Shown in pieces: positions 26,526 to 35,588 of a stretch of DNA of 64,000 bases. The position numbers were made by a program, and so were the translations under genes. A model generated the notes under the pieces. The model was not told where the DNA came from and made no database searches. It saw only the letters and a program-made list of their open reading frames with translations. Within the stretch, counting starts at the first letter, position 1; each line of letters opens with the position of its first letter. Origin of the DNA: Burkholderia sp. Ax-1724 (GTDB lineage: Bacteria > Pseudomonadota > Gammaproteobacteria > Burkholderiales > Burkholderiaceae); contig NZ_VWWL01000024.1 in assembly GCF_011752995.1 (NCBI RefSeq), forward strand, positions 55,723 to 119,722. The letters are read 5' to 3'.

Positions 26526-27464
26526 TCACACCCACAACCGGTACACCCAGAACGATTCGTCCTCTTTGAATCGCCGGGCGAATTCGCTGGGAGAAAAACC
26601 CGTGCTGCGTTTTACGGCGCGGCTGAGATGAGCCTGGTCGGCAAAGCCCTCGTCGTGCGCGATCGCCGCCCAATCCAGTGCGTGGCCGGCTTCGGATTGC
26701 GCACGCGCATTGAAGAACACGCTTTCCGTTTTGACGAGCGCTTGCCACTCGCGCAACGAGCGCCCGCTATACGCCTTGATACGCCGCTCCACGTGACGTG
26801 GGCTATGAGAGCGCCGCCATTCATGAGCTTGCCAGGCAAGCCGCTTGACCCAGTAACGACCCGCTTCGCGCAGCGACGGCAGAATCGGGCTGGCGCGGTT
26901 GACGACGCGCCATCTCGTCGTGAGGTGATGCTGGAGTGCGGCAAGTGCTGCCTCGTCGCTGTCCGAAGCCAGCAGTTCATCGAAAAGCGCGTGCCACTCG
27001 TCTCCGAGCAACGCCTTTGCGTCGACGATCACGTCCTGGATCGCGGACAGCTCGATGTCGAAGAGCGCCTGTGCGGCGTGCGCCTCGAAGCAGATCATTC
27101 CGGCGCGGCCGCTCGTTTGCGCCCAGCACGTGGAAGGATATGAATGGCTGCCCGAAAGCACGAGCGCCGAATTGAACGGACGCCAGATAAGGCCGCTATC
27201 CGTCTGCTCGATACGTCCCGCTTCGACGTCCTGGAACCACGTCAGGTTCACCGTAGGCGTGGCGGGGAAATGCGTCAGACGTTGCGCGTCGTTCAAGGCA
27301 AAGCCGCGCGTGTCGCGGCAGAGAACGGCGATAACCGCGCCTTGCAGACCCGGCGGCGCGAGGTGAAGGCGCGTGTGCGGACGCCGGTTGCCCTGCGAAA
27401 CCCATGGCGCTCGTGCCCGCGGATCGGGACACGTCGAAAGGATAGGCAAGGGCATTGCGTTCAT
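26526..27464 (-). CDS. AraC-family transcriptional regulator
   Basis: 312 residues from the ATG at 27464 (MNAMPLPILS); the frame runs further up to 27599 without family character. The N-terminal ~200 residues form an effector domain I cannot assign. The C-terminal two-HTH unit is seen around 235-305: HVERRIKAYSGRSLREWQAL, WAAIAHDEGFADQAHLSRA, KRSTGFSPSEFARRF. It is divergent from the P450 gene across 133 bp, so it probably controls that gene. Confidence 0.85.
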   Translation of the reverse strand: MNAMPLPILSTCPDPRARAPWVSQGNRRPHTRLHLAPPGLQGAVIAVLCRDTRGFALNDAQRLTHFPATPTVNLTWFQDVEAGRIEQTDSGLIWRPFNSALVLSGSHSYPSTCWAQTSGRAGMICFEAHAAQALFDIELSAIQDVIVDAKALLGDEWHALFDELLASDSDEAALAALQHHLTTRWRVVNRASPILPSLREAGRYWVKRLAWQAHEWRRSHSPRHVERRIKAYSGRSLREWQALVKTESVFFNARAQSEAGHALDWAAIAHDEGFADQAHLSRAVKRSTGFSPSEFARRFKEDESFWVYRLWV

Positions 27465-27597
27465 AGCCGCGCAGTATAGGTAAGCCGAATTAGACTGTCG
27501 ATGTCGTTTGCGTTCAAGCATTGGCGCGGCGACAGGTCCATGATTCGGACAGCCACTGTATTGTTCGAATCCATGCTTATCTAACTCTCCCGACATC

Positions 27598-29013
27598 ATG
27601 AACTCGCCATCTCCGCGTCAATGCCCGTTGCATCGGAACCCGTCGCCCGTGACGTCCACTGGCGGCTCACCCGGAGCATGGCCGCCGGGTCCACCGGCCG
27701 GTCTCACGGGTTTGCGTCTGCTGGCCACCATGTCGCGCGATTTGCCGCGTGCCTTGGCCACGTGGCAAAAGCAGTATGGCGACATCGTGCATCTGCGCCT
27801 CTGGCGAGAACATGATGTGGTCGTGGCCGATCCGCAACTCGCGCGCGAGTTGCTCGTGTCCCATCACGATGCGCTGGTTCGCTGGGAGCGCGGCATTCGC
27901 GTCTTTTCGCAGGTACACGGGCATAGCGTGCTGACTTCCGAGGGAGAGGCCTGGCGTAGCCGCCGTCATGCGCTGGTACCCAGTTTTTCTCCCAAAGCCG
28001 TACAAGGTTTTTCGCCGACGATCGTCGAGGCCGCGACGCAGGCATTCTCGACATGGCCAGGAGAAGACGCCAACTGGCCAATAGAAACCGCGCTCACGAT
28101 GCTGACCATGGAGGTGATTCTCCAGATGGTCTTCTCGAGCAGCATCGGCGAGGACGTGCGCGTGGCCGAGCAGGCCATACGCGTGACGAGCGCGGCGGCC
28201 AACGCGGAGTTCTACTGGCCGGCAAGCATGCCGGACTGGATGCCCTGGAAGCGCAGGAAACGGCAGGCGCTAAAGAGTCTGAAGGCGCTGATCGAGCGGC
28301 ATTTGCAAAGCCGTCTGAATTTACCTCGTGATGCGTGGCCGGACGATCTGCTCACTCGTCTCCTGCAATCCGGCGACGATGGGGCCGCGTTGTCGCTGCA
28401 AAACGTGCGCGACGAGTGCATGACTATTTTTCTCGCCGGGCACGAGACCACGGCCGCGACACTGGTGTGGTGGGTATGGTGCATGGCCGCGAATCCGGCA
28501 TCGCAATGCGCCGCGCGCGATGAAGTTCAGCGCGTATTGCAAGGCCGCGCTCCCACGGCTGAAACGCTGCCGGCGCTTGGTTATCTGGCGCAAACGATCA
28601 AGGAGACGCTGAGGCTTTATCCGGTCGCGCCGCTGCTCATCAGCCGTCGTGCCACGCGTGCGGTGCAACTGGGCAACTGGACATTCCCCGCGCGAACGCT
28701 GTTCATGATCCCCGTGCATCTGATGCATCACGACCCGCGCTGGTTTCCTGATCCTCAAGCGTTTCAGCCCGCGCGTTTCGCGTCCGACGCGCCGGAAGTG
28801 CCGCGCGGCGCATATATTCCGTTTGGGGTGGGGCCGCGTGTGTGCCTGGGGCAGCATCTGGCAATGAGCGAGATGACGGTGATCGCCGCCATGTTGCTGC
28901 AGCGTTTCGCGTTATCGGTCCCGCAAGGCGCGGCGCCGCCACGGCCCGTAATCAACCTGACCCTGCGGCCGGAGCAACCGATGCATCTGGCAATCGCATC
29001 GGTCGGTGCATAG
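27598..29013 (+). CDS. cytochrome P450
   Basis: 471 residues, soluble, no membrane anchor. The I-helix oxygen-activating motif is FLAGHETTAATL (~278), ExxR is in IKETLRLYP (~335), and the heme signature FGVGPRVCLGQHLA has C416 as axial ligand. It inserts one oxygen atom into an organic substrate, using electrons from a ferredoxin or flavodoxin not encoded nearby. The spacing and the rich AGHETTA pattern fit the fatty-acid/alkane or xenobiotic P450 groups (CYP4/CYP102-like fold), but the substrate is unknown. An AraC regulator diverges on the left; a GntR gene converges on the right. Confidence 0.93.
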   Translation: MNSPSPRQCPLHRNPSPVTSTGGSPGAWPPGPPAGLTGLRLLATMSRDLPRALATWQKQYGDIVHLRLWREHDVVVADPQLARELLVSHHDALVRWERGIRVFSQVHGHSVLTSEGEAWRSRRHALVPSFSPKAVQGFSPTIVEAATQAFSTWPGEDANWPIETALTMLTMEVILQMVFSSSIGEDVRVAEQAIRVTSAAANAEFYWPASMPDWMPWKRRKRQALKSLKALIERHLQSRLNLPRDAWPDDLLTRLLQSGDDGAALSLQNVRDECMTIFLAGHETTAATLVWWVWCMAANPASQCAARDEVQRVLQGRAPTAETLPALGYLAQTIKETLRLYPVAPLLISRRATRAVQLGNWTFPARTLFMIPVHLMHHDPRWFPDPQAFQPARFASDAPEVPRGAYIPFGVGPRVCLGQHLAMSEMTVIAAMLLQRFALSVPQGAAPPRPVINLTLRPEQPMHLAIASVGA

Positions 29014-29083
29014 GCCACTTGAACGGCGTGTGCAAGTACTCCGTATTGAGCGGAGCAACTCGCTCATCGATTCACGAGTCCTT

Positions 29084-29779
29084 TCACTGGAAATGTTTGT
29101 ACCAGTCCAGAATATGATTTCGCGCCAGCGACGCGCCGCCGATCGAATCGCGTCGCCAGTACATATCGAGTATCTCGCGATGATCCTGGTGCGCCTTTTC
29201 GCGGCCACCGGCCGAGACGATCTTCGAGCGATAGCGGCTGCTGTTTTTTAAAAGAAGCTCGACGGTCGCGACCGCGCGTTTGCGGCCTGACGGCTCGCAC
29301 AAAGCGACGTGGAAGCGGCAGTTCAGGTTGGCAAGCCCGCTCATGTCTGAATCGGGAATGGAAGGGAACTCGTCCAGGATGGCGCCGATTTTGCGTATCT
29401 GCGCATCGCTGCACTGCTCGATTGCCAGCCGTATCAGGTTCGGTTCGATCCACAGCCGCAAGTCGAGCAAGTCGCGCAGATCATCGGACGATAGTTCGGA
29501 AACGCATGCCCGATGATGAGGAAGCAGCGTCACGAGCCCTTCGGCGGCGAGGTGGCGCAGCGCTTCACGAACGGGAATGCGGCTCACCCCCATTTCATTG
29601 GCTATCACGTCTTGCCGCAGCACGGCGCCAGCCGGTATCGCTTCCGAGAGAATCCGTTCGCGGATGCGATCGACCACGCTGGCGGCGAGCGTGATGCGCG
29701 TCAACGGTTCAACCGGCGCGAAGCTCTTTTCCTCAAGCAACTCTTCCATGTCATCTTGCGCGTGCGCTTGATGTTCCAC
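29084..29779 (-). CDS. GntR-family regulator, FCD (FadR C-terminal) subgroup
   Basis: 231 residues. The winged helix at ~28-95 shows VVDRIRERILSEAIPAGAVL and NEMGVSRIPVREALRHLAAEG. The FCD effector domain follows, with metal-binding histidines in NCRFHVALCEP, QDHREIL and ARNHIL. It is divergent from the betaine demethylase operon (start 30045), with the palindrome at 29874-29895 and two GTATAC boxes between them. It is the natural candidate repressor of that operon, responding to a betaine or metabolite (inference). Confidence 0.9.
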   Translation of the reverse strand: MEHQAHAQDDMEELLEEKSFAPVEPLTRITLAASVVDRIRERILSEAIPAGAVLRQDVIANEMGVSRIPVREALRHLAAEGLVTLLPHHRACVSELSSDDLRDLLDLRLWIEPNLIRLAIEQCSDAQIRKIGAILDEFPSIPDSDMSGLANLNCRFHVALCEPSGRKRAVATVELLLKNSSRYRSKIVSAGGREKAHQDHREILDMYWRRDSIGGASLARNHILDWYKHFQ

Positions 29780-29873
29780 GTTCAGTCTCCCTTGTCTGGG
29801 CCGTCATCCGGGGCCGTTGATCGCTGCGTTTCAAGAATTGTAGTCGATGCGAGTCAGTGGCGTATACGGGATA

Positions 29874-29895
29874 CGATTTTGATGTCTCAAAATCG
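29874..29895. promoter_or_regulatory. perfect 9-4-9 palindrome between gntR and the demethylase operon
   Basis: CGATTTTGA, TGTC, TCAAAATCG. It lies 95 bp from the gntR start and 150 bp before the operon start. Candidate operator for the divergent GntR regulator. Confidence 0.5.
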
Positions 29896-29971
29896 ACTAT
29901 TAAAGGTAATAAGGCTAAAAAAAGACAAAATATGACCGTTTATTGCGGGTAAACCACGCCAACAATCCTGA

Positions 29972-30002
29972 TTGACACGGAAATTTTGCATATCCAGTAT
30001 AC
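29972..30002 (+). promoter_or_regulatory. candidate sigma-70 promoter of the betaine demethylase operon, overlapped by GTATAC
   Basis: TTGACA at 29972-29977, then 17 bases, then CAGTAT at 29995-30000 as a weak -10. GTATAC at 29997-30002 overlaps the -10; a second GTATAC is at 29862-29867. FCD-type GntR operators often carry such a core, so repression by the neighbouring regulator is plausible. Confidence 0.4.
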
Positions 30003-30044
30003 GAAAAACGCCTGCTTCAGGGCCAATCCGAGAGGAGAGTTACC

Positions 30045-32099
30045 TTGCAAGTCGCTACTGTCAATTCGATTGGCCTGTCCAACGATCCGCTTCTGAAGCC
30101 GTTTGCGATCAAGGGCGTGACGTTCCGGAATCGGATCATGAGCACGAGCCACGCGTGCGGTCTGGAAAGCGACGGCATGCCCGTCGAGCGTTATCAGCGG
30201 TATCACGAAGAGAAAGCCAAAGGCGGACTGGCGCTGACGATGTTTGGCGGCTCGTCCAATGTCTCGCCGGATTCACCGAACGTCTTTCGCCAGTTGAATG
30301 TCGGCAGCGATGCCATCGTGGCGCACCTGCAGTCTTTCTCGGCGCGTATTCACCAGCACGACACGCGCTTGATGTGCCAGATTACCCATCTCGGGCGGCG
30401 CGGCGAATTCTGGGCATCGAACTGGCTGCCGACCATTGGCCCTTCTCCGTTGCGCGAGCCGCTACATCGAAACTTTCCCAAGGAGATGGATCGGCACGAT
30501 ATCGATCGCGTCGTCAAAGACTTCGGCGATGCGGCATGGCGTTGCAAGGAAGGCGGCATCGACGGCATCGAGGTCATGGCCGCCAGCCATCTGATCGGTC
30601 AATTCATGTCGCCCTCGACCAATCGAAGGACCGATTCCTTCGGCGGCTCCCTCGAAAATCGCTGCCGCTTCGCACGCATGGTGCTGGAAGAAGTTCGCCG
30701 CCGCGTCGGCGATGATTTTCTCGTCGGCATTCGCCACACGGTGGACGAAGGGACCGACGGCTGGCTGACGTTCGACGAATCGCTCGCGGCTATACATCTG
30801 CTGGAGCGGGACGGCCTGCTCGATTTCGTCAACGCCATTTATGGCCGGATGGACACCGACGTCGCGCTAACCACGCATAACATGCCGGGCATGGCCTCGC
30901 CGATTGCGCCGTGGCTCGAACGAGTGGGCAGTTTCAAGCGCGAAATCGGCGTGCCGGTATTCCATGCCGCGCGTATTTCCGACATCGCCACGGCGCGCCA
31001 TGCCATTCGGGACGGCCTGCTCGATATGGTAGCCATGACGCGCGCGCACATTGCCGATCCTTATATCGTGCGCAAGCTGGAAGCGGGCGCCGAGCACTCG
31101 ATCCGACCGTGCGTTGGCGCGACGCAGTGCCAGTCGCCGCTGCGGCCTGCCTGCATTCATAATCCGTCGAGCGGGCGAGAAGCGACGCTGCCTCATCAAA
31201 TCGAGCGGTCTGCGCAAGCGGGGAAAAAAGTCGTGGTTATCGGTGGCGGGCCGGCGGGATTGGAAGCGGCGCGCGTGAGCGCGTCGCGGGGGCACCGCGT
31301 CGTGCTTTTCGAAGCCGGTCCGAAGCTGGGCGGACAGATATTGCTGGCCTCGCGCAGCGGTTGGCGGCGCGACCTCATCGGCATTGTCGACTGGCGCGCG
31401 CAGGAACTCGAACGGCTCGAAGTCTCCGTGCGTCTCGATACCTATGCAGACGACGAGGATGTACTTCGTGAGGATCCCGATGTTGTCGTCATCGCGACGG
31501 GCGGCACGCCGGATATGGAGTGGATTCCGGGCGCGGATCGTTGCACTTCCGTGTGGGACGTCCTGAGCGGTAACGTTCAGTTGAAGTCCGACGTCGTCAT
31601 CTATGACGGAACAGGGCGCAATCCCGCTGCACAGGTCGCCGAGATGGCCGCGCTCGCCGGAAGCAAGGTGCGCTTTTTCTCTTCCGACGGCTTTCTCGCG
31701 CAGGAGTTGCCCTATGCCGAGCGGGTGATCTGGAAGAAGCGCTTCTACGAGCATGCCATTAGCCCGGTCTTCGACGTCGAGCTGACCGAAGTGTCCAACG
31801 CAGGCGGCCGTCTCGCAGGATCGTTTTTCAATATCTATACCGGCGATGTGCAGGTTATCGAGGCCGAGCAATTTATCATCGAACACGGAACGCTGCCATT
31901 CGACTCGCTCTACCACGAGTTGCGCGAGCACTCGTCGAATGATGGCGTGACCAGCCTGAATGAACTGCTGGCGGGCAAGCAACAGCCGAACGGCACGGGC
32001 GCCGGCAAGTTTCAATTGCACCGGATCGGCGATGCCGTCGCAAGCCGGAATATTCACGCAGCCATCCTCGACGCTGCGCGACTGTGTGGAGCGCTTTGA
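30045..32099 (+). CDS. TMADH-like FMN/FAD/Fe-S N-demethylase (StcD/DgcA/HpbB type)
   Basis: 684 residues from a TTG start with GAGGAG upstream. Residues 1-~350 form an Old Yellow Enzyme-type FMN barrel (TFRNRIMSTSH, QITHLGRRGEF). An Fe-S loop follows: C356, A359, C362 and C370 in CVGATQC..ACIHNP. From ~395 a dinucleotide-binding domain begins (KKVVVIGGGPAGLEAARVS). The family (trimethylamine, dimethylglycine and N-methylproline demethylases) removes N-methyl groups as formaldehyde and passes electrons to ETF. EtfB/EtfA, FdhA, a Rieske demethylase and a betaine importer lie in the same operon. Dimethylglycine and N-methylproline are both possible substrates. The second Fe-S cysteine is Ala and the loop is short. 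Confidence 0.88.
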   Translation: MQVATVNSIGLSNDPLLKPFAIKGVTFRNRIMSTSHACGLESDGMPVERYQRYHEEKAKGGLALTMFGGSSNVSPDSPNVFRQLNVGSDAIVAHLQSFSARIHQHDTRLMCQITHLGRRGEFWASNWLPTIGPSPLREPLHRNFPKEMDRHDIDRVVKDFGDAAWRCKEGGIDGIEVMAASHLIGQFMSPSTNRRTDSFGGSLENRCRFARMVLEEVRRRVGDDFLVGIRHTVDEGTDGWLTFDESLAAIHLLERDGLLDFVNAIYGRMDTDVALTTHNMPGMASPIAPWLERVGSFKREIGVPVFHAARISDIATARHAIRDGLLDMVAMTRAHIADPYIVRKLEAGAEHSIRPCVGATQCQSPLRPACIHNPSSGREATLPHQIERSAQAGKKVVVIGGGPAGLEAARVSASRGHRVVLFEAGPKLGGQILLASRSGWRRDLIGIVDWRAQELERLEVSVRLDTYADDEDVLREDPDVVVIATGGTPDMEWIPGADRCTSVWDVLSGNVQLKSDVVIYDGTGRNPAAQVAEMAALAGSKVRFFSSDGFLAQELPYAERVIWKKRFYEHAISPVFDVELTEVSNAGGRLAGSFFNIYTGDVQVIEAEQFIIEHGTLPFDSLYHELREHSSNDGVTSLNELLAGKQQPNGTGAGKFQLHRIGDAVASRNIHAAILDAARLCGAL

Positions 32100-32153
32100 T
32101 CGCGGCGCAAGCGCTCGCAACCCACCTGTACGTTTTATCGAAGAGGTGTCTCG

Positions 32154-33152
32154 ATGCTCGACGTCATTGCACGACCGTTTCAGCACATCAGACTTCCGTT
32201 AGGACAGTGGGCGGATGCGCTGGTGACCTGGCTCGTGTTGAATTTCCGCTCCGTATTTCAGGAGATTCGTTATCCGGTGCAGTTTCTGCTCGACATGATC
32301 CAGCACCAGCTGAGTTCCGTGCATCCGTTCGTCCTGATCGGTGCGCTGATGCTGGTCGGCTGGCAAGTCGCTGGCGGACGGGCAGGAATTGTGATCGGCG
32401 TCTGCCTCTTCGCTTTGGGGGCGATAGGCGCATGGGCCGATGCGATGGATACGCTTTCCATTGTCTTCACCGCGATCGTGCTCTGCGCCATGATCGGCAT
32501 TCCCGTCGGTGTCGTGGCCGGACTCAGCGCGCGATTCAATGCCTGCCTGCGCGTGTTGCTCGACTTCATGCAGAGCATTCCGTCGTTCGTCTATCTGGTT
32601 CCTGTCGTGATGCTGTTCGGCATCGGCAATGTTTCGGGGGTACTGGTGACCGTGATCTACGCGATTTCGCCGATCATCCGGCTGACGAGCCTCGGCATCC
32701 GCCAGGTGAGACCCGACGTGCTCGAGGCCGGACATGCGTTTGGTTGCTCCCCGCTCAAGATTCTCTTTCGCGTGCGCCTGCCGCTGGCGCGGCCAACCAT
32801 CATGGCCGGCGTGAACCAGACCGTGATGCTCGCATTGTCGATGGCGGTCGTGGCGGCAATGATCTCCGTCGCCGGGCTCGGGCAGATGGTCTTGCGCGGC
32901 ATCGGTCAGCTCGACGTCGCGACGGCGACGACGGGCGGTGTCGGTATCGTGCTCCTTGCGATCACGATCGACCGCATCTCGCAGGGCCTCGGCATGTCGT
33001 TGCGCGACCACGGAATGCAGCGTTGGTGCGACAGAGGACCGCTCGGTATGTTGAACCGCATTGTCCGGCGTTTCCATCGCGGGAATCGGGATGTACCGCA
33101 ACCACGAGATTCGCGGCCGGCATCATTGGTCGAGCGCGATGCGCAGACCTGA
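32154..33152 (+). CDS. ProW-type betaine ABC transporter permease
   Basis: 332 residues with about six membrane helices. The EAA loop is VRPDVLEAGHAFGCSPLKIL (~185) and the conserved ProW stretch NQTVMLALSMAVVAAMISVA follows (~220). Closest in layout to the proU permease for glycine betaine/proline betaine. It lies 55 bp after the demethylase gene, with its ProX-type and ProV-type partners two and three genes downstream, split by the Rieske gene. This interleaving ties import to catabolism rather than to osmoprotection (inference). Confidence 0.92.
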   Translation: MLDVIARPFQHIRLPLGQWADALVTWLVLNFRSVFQEIRYPVQFLLDMIQHQLSSVHPFVLIGALMLVGWQVAGGRAGIVIGVCLFALGAIGAWADAMDTLSIVFTAIVLCAMIGIPVGVVAGLSARFNACLRVLLDFMQSIPSFVYLVPVVMLFGIGNVSGVLVTVIYAISPIIRLTSLGIRQVRPDVLEAGHAFGCSPLKILFRVRLPLARPTIMAGVNQTVMLALSMAVVAAMISVAGLGQMVLRGIGQLDVATATTGGVGIVLLAITIDRISQGLGMSLRDHGMQRWCDRGPLGMLNRIVRRFHRGNRDVPQPRDSRPASLVERDAQT

Positions 33153-33222
33153 GCACCGCAACGCATCGCCAGCATTCGCGGTAATACCGCGAAAACGCGA
33201 ACCATCAATAGGAGTATCCCAG

Positions 33223-34497
33223 GTGTCGACTCGAAATCATGATCCGCGTTTCAAAGAGAAGGCCGACTACTTGACGCAACTCGTCAAAGCACGCCGCACA
33301 GGCTACAGTCTCGACGCTCCGTTCTATCTGAGTCAGGACGTGTTCGACCTGGACATGCAACTGATCTTCGGGCGGCACTGGATTTTTGTCGGCGTCGAGG
33401 CCGCCATTCCCGAACCCGGCGATTACTTCCTCGCCGATTTCGGACCCTATTCGGTCGTAATAAGCCGAGGGGATGAACTCGAACTCACGGCTTTCCATAA
33501 CGTATGCCGGCATCGCGGCGCGCGCATCCTGCACGAGCAGCAGGGCGCCTTCGCGAACATTGTGTGTCCGTATCACCAGTGGACATACTCGCCCACGGGC
33601 GATCTTCTCCATGCGGAACTGCATGGCGATGTCGACAAGGAATGTTTCCGCCTCAAGCCCGTACACATACGCAGTCTGGGCGGTCTGATTTTCGTTTGCA
33701 TGGCCGACGAGCCACCCGGCGATTTCGACGATCTCGTACGCGAGGTCGGTGCCTATGTCGAGCCGCACCGATTGCGCGACTGCAAGGTGGCTTATCAACT
33801 CGATATCGTGGAAGAGGGCAACTGGAAGCTCACGATGGAGAACAATCGCGAGTGCTACCACTGCCTCGGGCATCCCGAACTATTGCAGTCCACGTTCGGC
33901 GTGTTCGGATATACCGAAGACGACGAAAATCCGAGCCGGCGCGAGGCCGTTCGCGAACACGACGCCGCGCTCGCCGCATTGCGTGAGATCTGGACCCGGC
34001 ACGGGCTGCCGTACGAACCGGTCGAACATCTCGACGATCGATCCACCGCCTTTCGCATTCAGCGGGTTCCGCTGACGGGGCCAGGGGAATCGATGACGAT
34101 GGACGGCAAGGCGGCCTCGCGCCGCCTGCTGGCCGACTTTACCGAGGCCCGGCTGGGCCGGCTCCAGTTTCATCTTCAACCCAATTCGTGGCATCACCTG
34201 CAGGCGGATCATTCGATTCACTTTTCGGTTCTTCCGATCGACGAGGGCAAGACCCTGGTTCGCACGACCTGGCTCGTTCATCAAGACGCGGTCGAGGGGC
34301 GCGATTATGAACTCGAGAATCTGCTTCATGTCTGGAAGGCGACGAACGAGCAGGACAAGTTTTATGTCGGCTTGACGCAGCAAGGCGCGGTCAATCCGGC
34401 CTACGAACCGGGACCGTATGCGCCATCGGAATGGCAGGTCGAAAAGTTTTGTAGTTGGTATATCGGGCGGCTTACTTCTCAACTGAACCGGCTTTAA
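33223..34497 (+). CDS. Rieske non-heme iron oxygenase, betaine demethylase (GbcA/Stc2 type)
   Basis: 424 residues from a GTG at 33223 with AGGAG 8 bp upstream. The Rieske [2Fe-2S] site is CRHRGARIL (~88) and CPYHQWTY (~108). The mononuclear iron site is NNRECYHCLGHPELL (~208), with histidines four apart. It matches the subgroup that removes the first methyl from glycine betaine (GbcA) or proline betaine (Stc2), releasing formaldehyde. The reductase in this operon (38552) is the expected electron donor. I cannot tell glycine betaine from stachydrine by motif. Confidence 0.88.
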   Translation: MSTRNHDPRFKEKADYLTQLVKARRTGYSLDAPFYLSQDVFDLDMQLIFGRHWIFVGVEAAIPEPGDYFLADFGPYSVVISRGDELELTAFHNVCRHRGARILHEQQGAFANIVCPYHQWTYSPTGDLLHAELHGDVDKECFRLKPVHIRSLGGLIFVCMADEPPGDFDDLVREVGAYVEPHRLRDCKVAYQLDIVEEGNWKLTMENNRECYHCLGHPELLQSTFGVFGYTEDDENPSRREAVREHDAALAALREIWTRHGLPYEPVEHLDDRSTAFRIQRVPLTGPGESMTMDGKAASRRLLADFTEARLGRLQFHLQPNSWHHLQADHSIHFSVLPIDEGKTLVRTTWLVHQDAVEGRDYELENLLHVWKATNEQDKFYVGLTQQGAVNPAYEPGPYAPSEWQVEKFCSWYIGRLTSQLNRL

Positions 34498-34517
34498 GCA
34501 CTCAATCGGGAGCAAAC

Positions 34518-35537
34518 ATGAATCACTCGAAAGGTCGTCGACAGTTCCTGATTCAAGGTGCAATCCTCACCGCCTCGTCATGGGGTGGGCAAAAGCTGTT
34601 CGCCGCCGAGTTGCCGGGGACCGGCGTGACGGTCAGGCCAACGGGCCTTACCACACCGACGGCGCGATTCCAGAGCGTGATTGTCGAGATGGGGCTGCAA
34701 CAGCTCGGATACACCGTGAAAGACTACGCGCCGGCGGACCCGGCGATCTTTCACGTCGCCGTCGCGCAGGGCGATGCCGATTTCTGCGCGCAGGAGTGGA
34801 CGCCGCTCTATGAGTCCTATTACCAGAAAGTCGGCGGTGACACCTCGTGCGTGCGCATCGGTAGAACGGTGACGAACTGCGTATTCGGCTATTGCATCGA
34901 CAGGAAGACGGCCGATAAATACCAGATCAACAACCTCGGTCAGCTGAAGGACCCGAAACTGGCCAGGCTCTTCAACGCCACTGGCGCCGACGGCAAGGCA
35001 ACGCTGGTGGCCGGCAATCCGGGCTGGGGCGCGGCGCGCGTTATCCAGCATCACATCGAATACTACGGACTGGGTGCGACCGTCTCTCCCACGTTTGGAA
35101 ACTACGATGCCCTGATGGCCGACGTCATGACGCGCTACAAGGCGGGAGAGCCGGTTCTGTACTACACATGGGTGCCGATGTGGGTCAGCAGCGTGTTGCA
35201 GCCCGGACGCGACGTGGTTTGGCTCAGCGTGCCGTCGCCCGACCCCGCCAATGGAAACAATAATAGCCGCCTGCCGGACGGCCGGGATACCGGATTCCCG
35301 ATCTACGAAATGAAGGTGCTCGCGAATCGGGAATTCGTTCAGAAGAATCCCGCCGCGAAGAAGTGGTTCGAGCTGGTGACGATTCCGGCAGCCGACATTA
35401 GTGCCGAGAATCTTCTCATGCAACAAGGCCAGAACAAGATCGAGGATATTCGCGGGCATGCGAAGCATTGGATTGCGCAAAACCAGAAGCTGTTCGATTC
35501 GTGGATTCAGCAATCGATTGCCGCGGCGCATGCCTGA
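34518..35537 (+). CDS. ProX-type betaine-binding protein with Tat signal
   Basis: 339 residues from the ATG at 34518. The signal KGRRQFLIQGAILTASS has the RRxFL twin-arginine motif, unusual for this Sec-dominated family. The body is the ProX/OpuAC fold: aromatic residues of the betaine cage are likely in CAQEWTPLYESYY and YTWVPMW. It binds a quaternary amine in the periplasm for the ProW/ProV-type partners next door. Confidence 0.88.
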   Translation: MNHSKGRRQFLIQGAILTASSWGGQKLFAAELPGTGVTVRPTGLTTPTARFQSVIVEMGLQQLGYTVKDYAPADPAIFHVAVAQGDADFCAQEWTPLYESYYQKVGGDTSCVRIGRTVTNCVFGYCIDRKTADKYQINNLGQLKDPKLARLFNATGADGKATLVAGNPGWGAARVIQHHIEYYGLGATVSPTFGNYDALMADVMTRYKAGEPVLYYTWVPMWVSSVLQPGRDVVWLSVPSPDPANGNNNSRLPDGRDTGFPIYEMKVLANREFVQKNPAAKKWFELVTIPAADISAENLLMQQGQNKIEDIRGHAKHWIAQNQKLFDSWIQQSIAAAHA

Positions 35538-35588
35538 GATTCGAAGCCCAAGACCTGTTCGCTGATCGGCGTTTTATATCAGCGTTTT

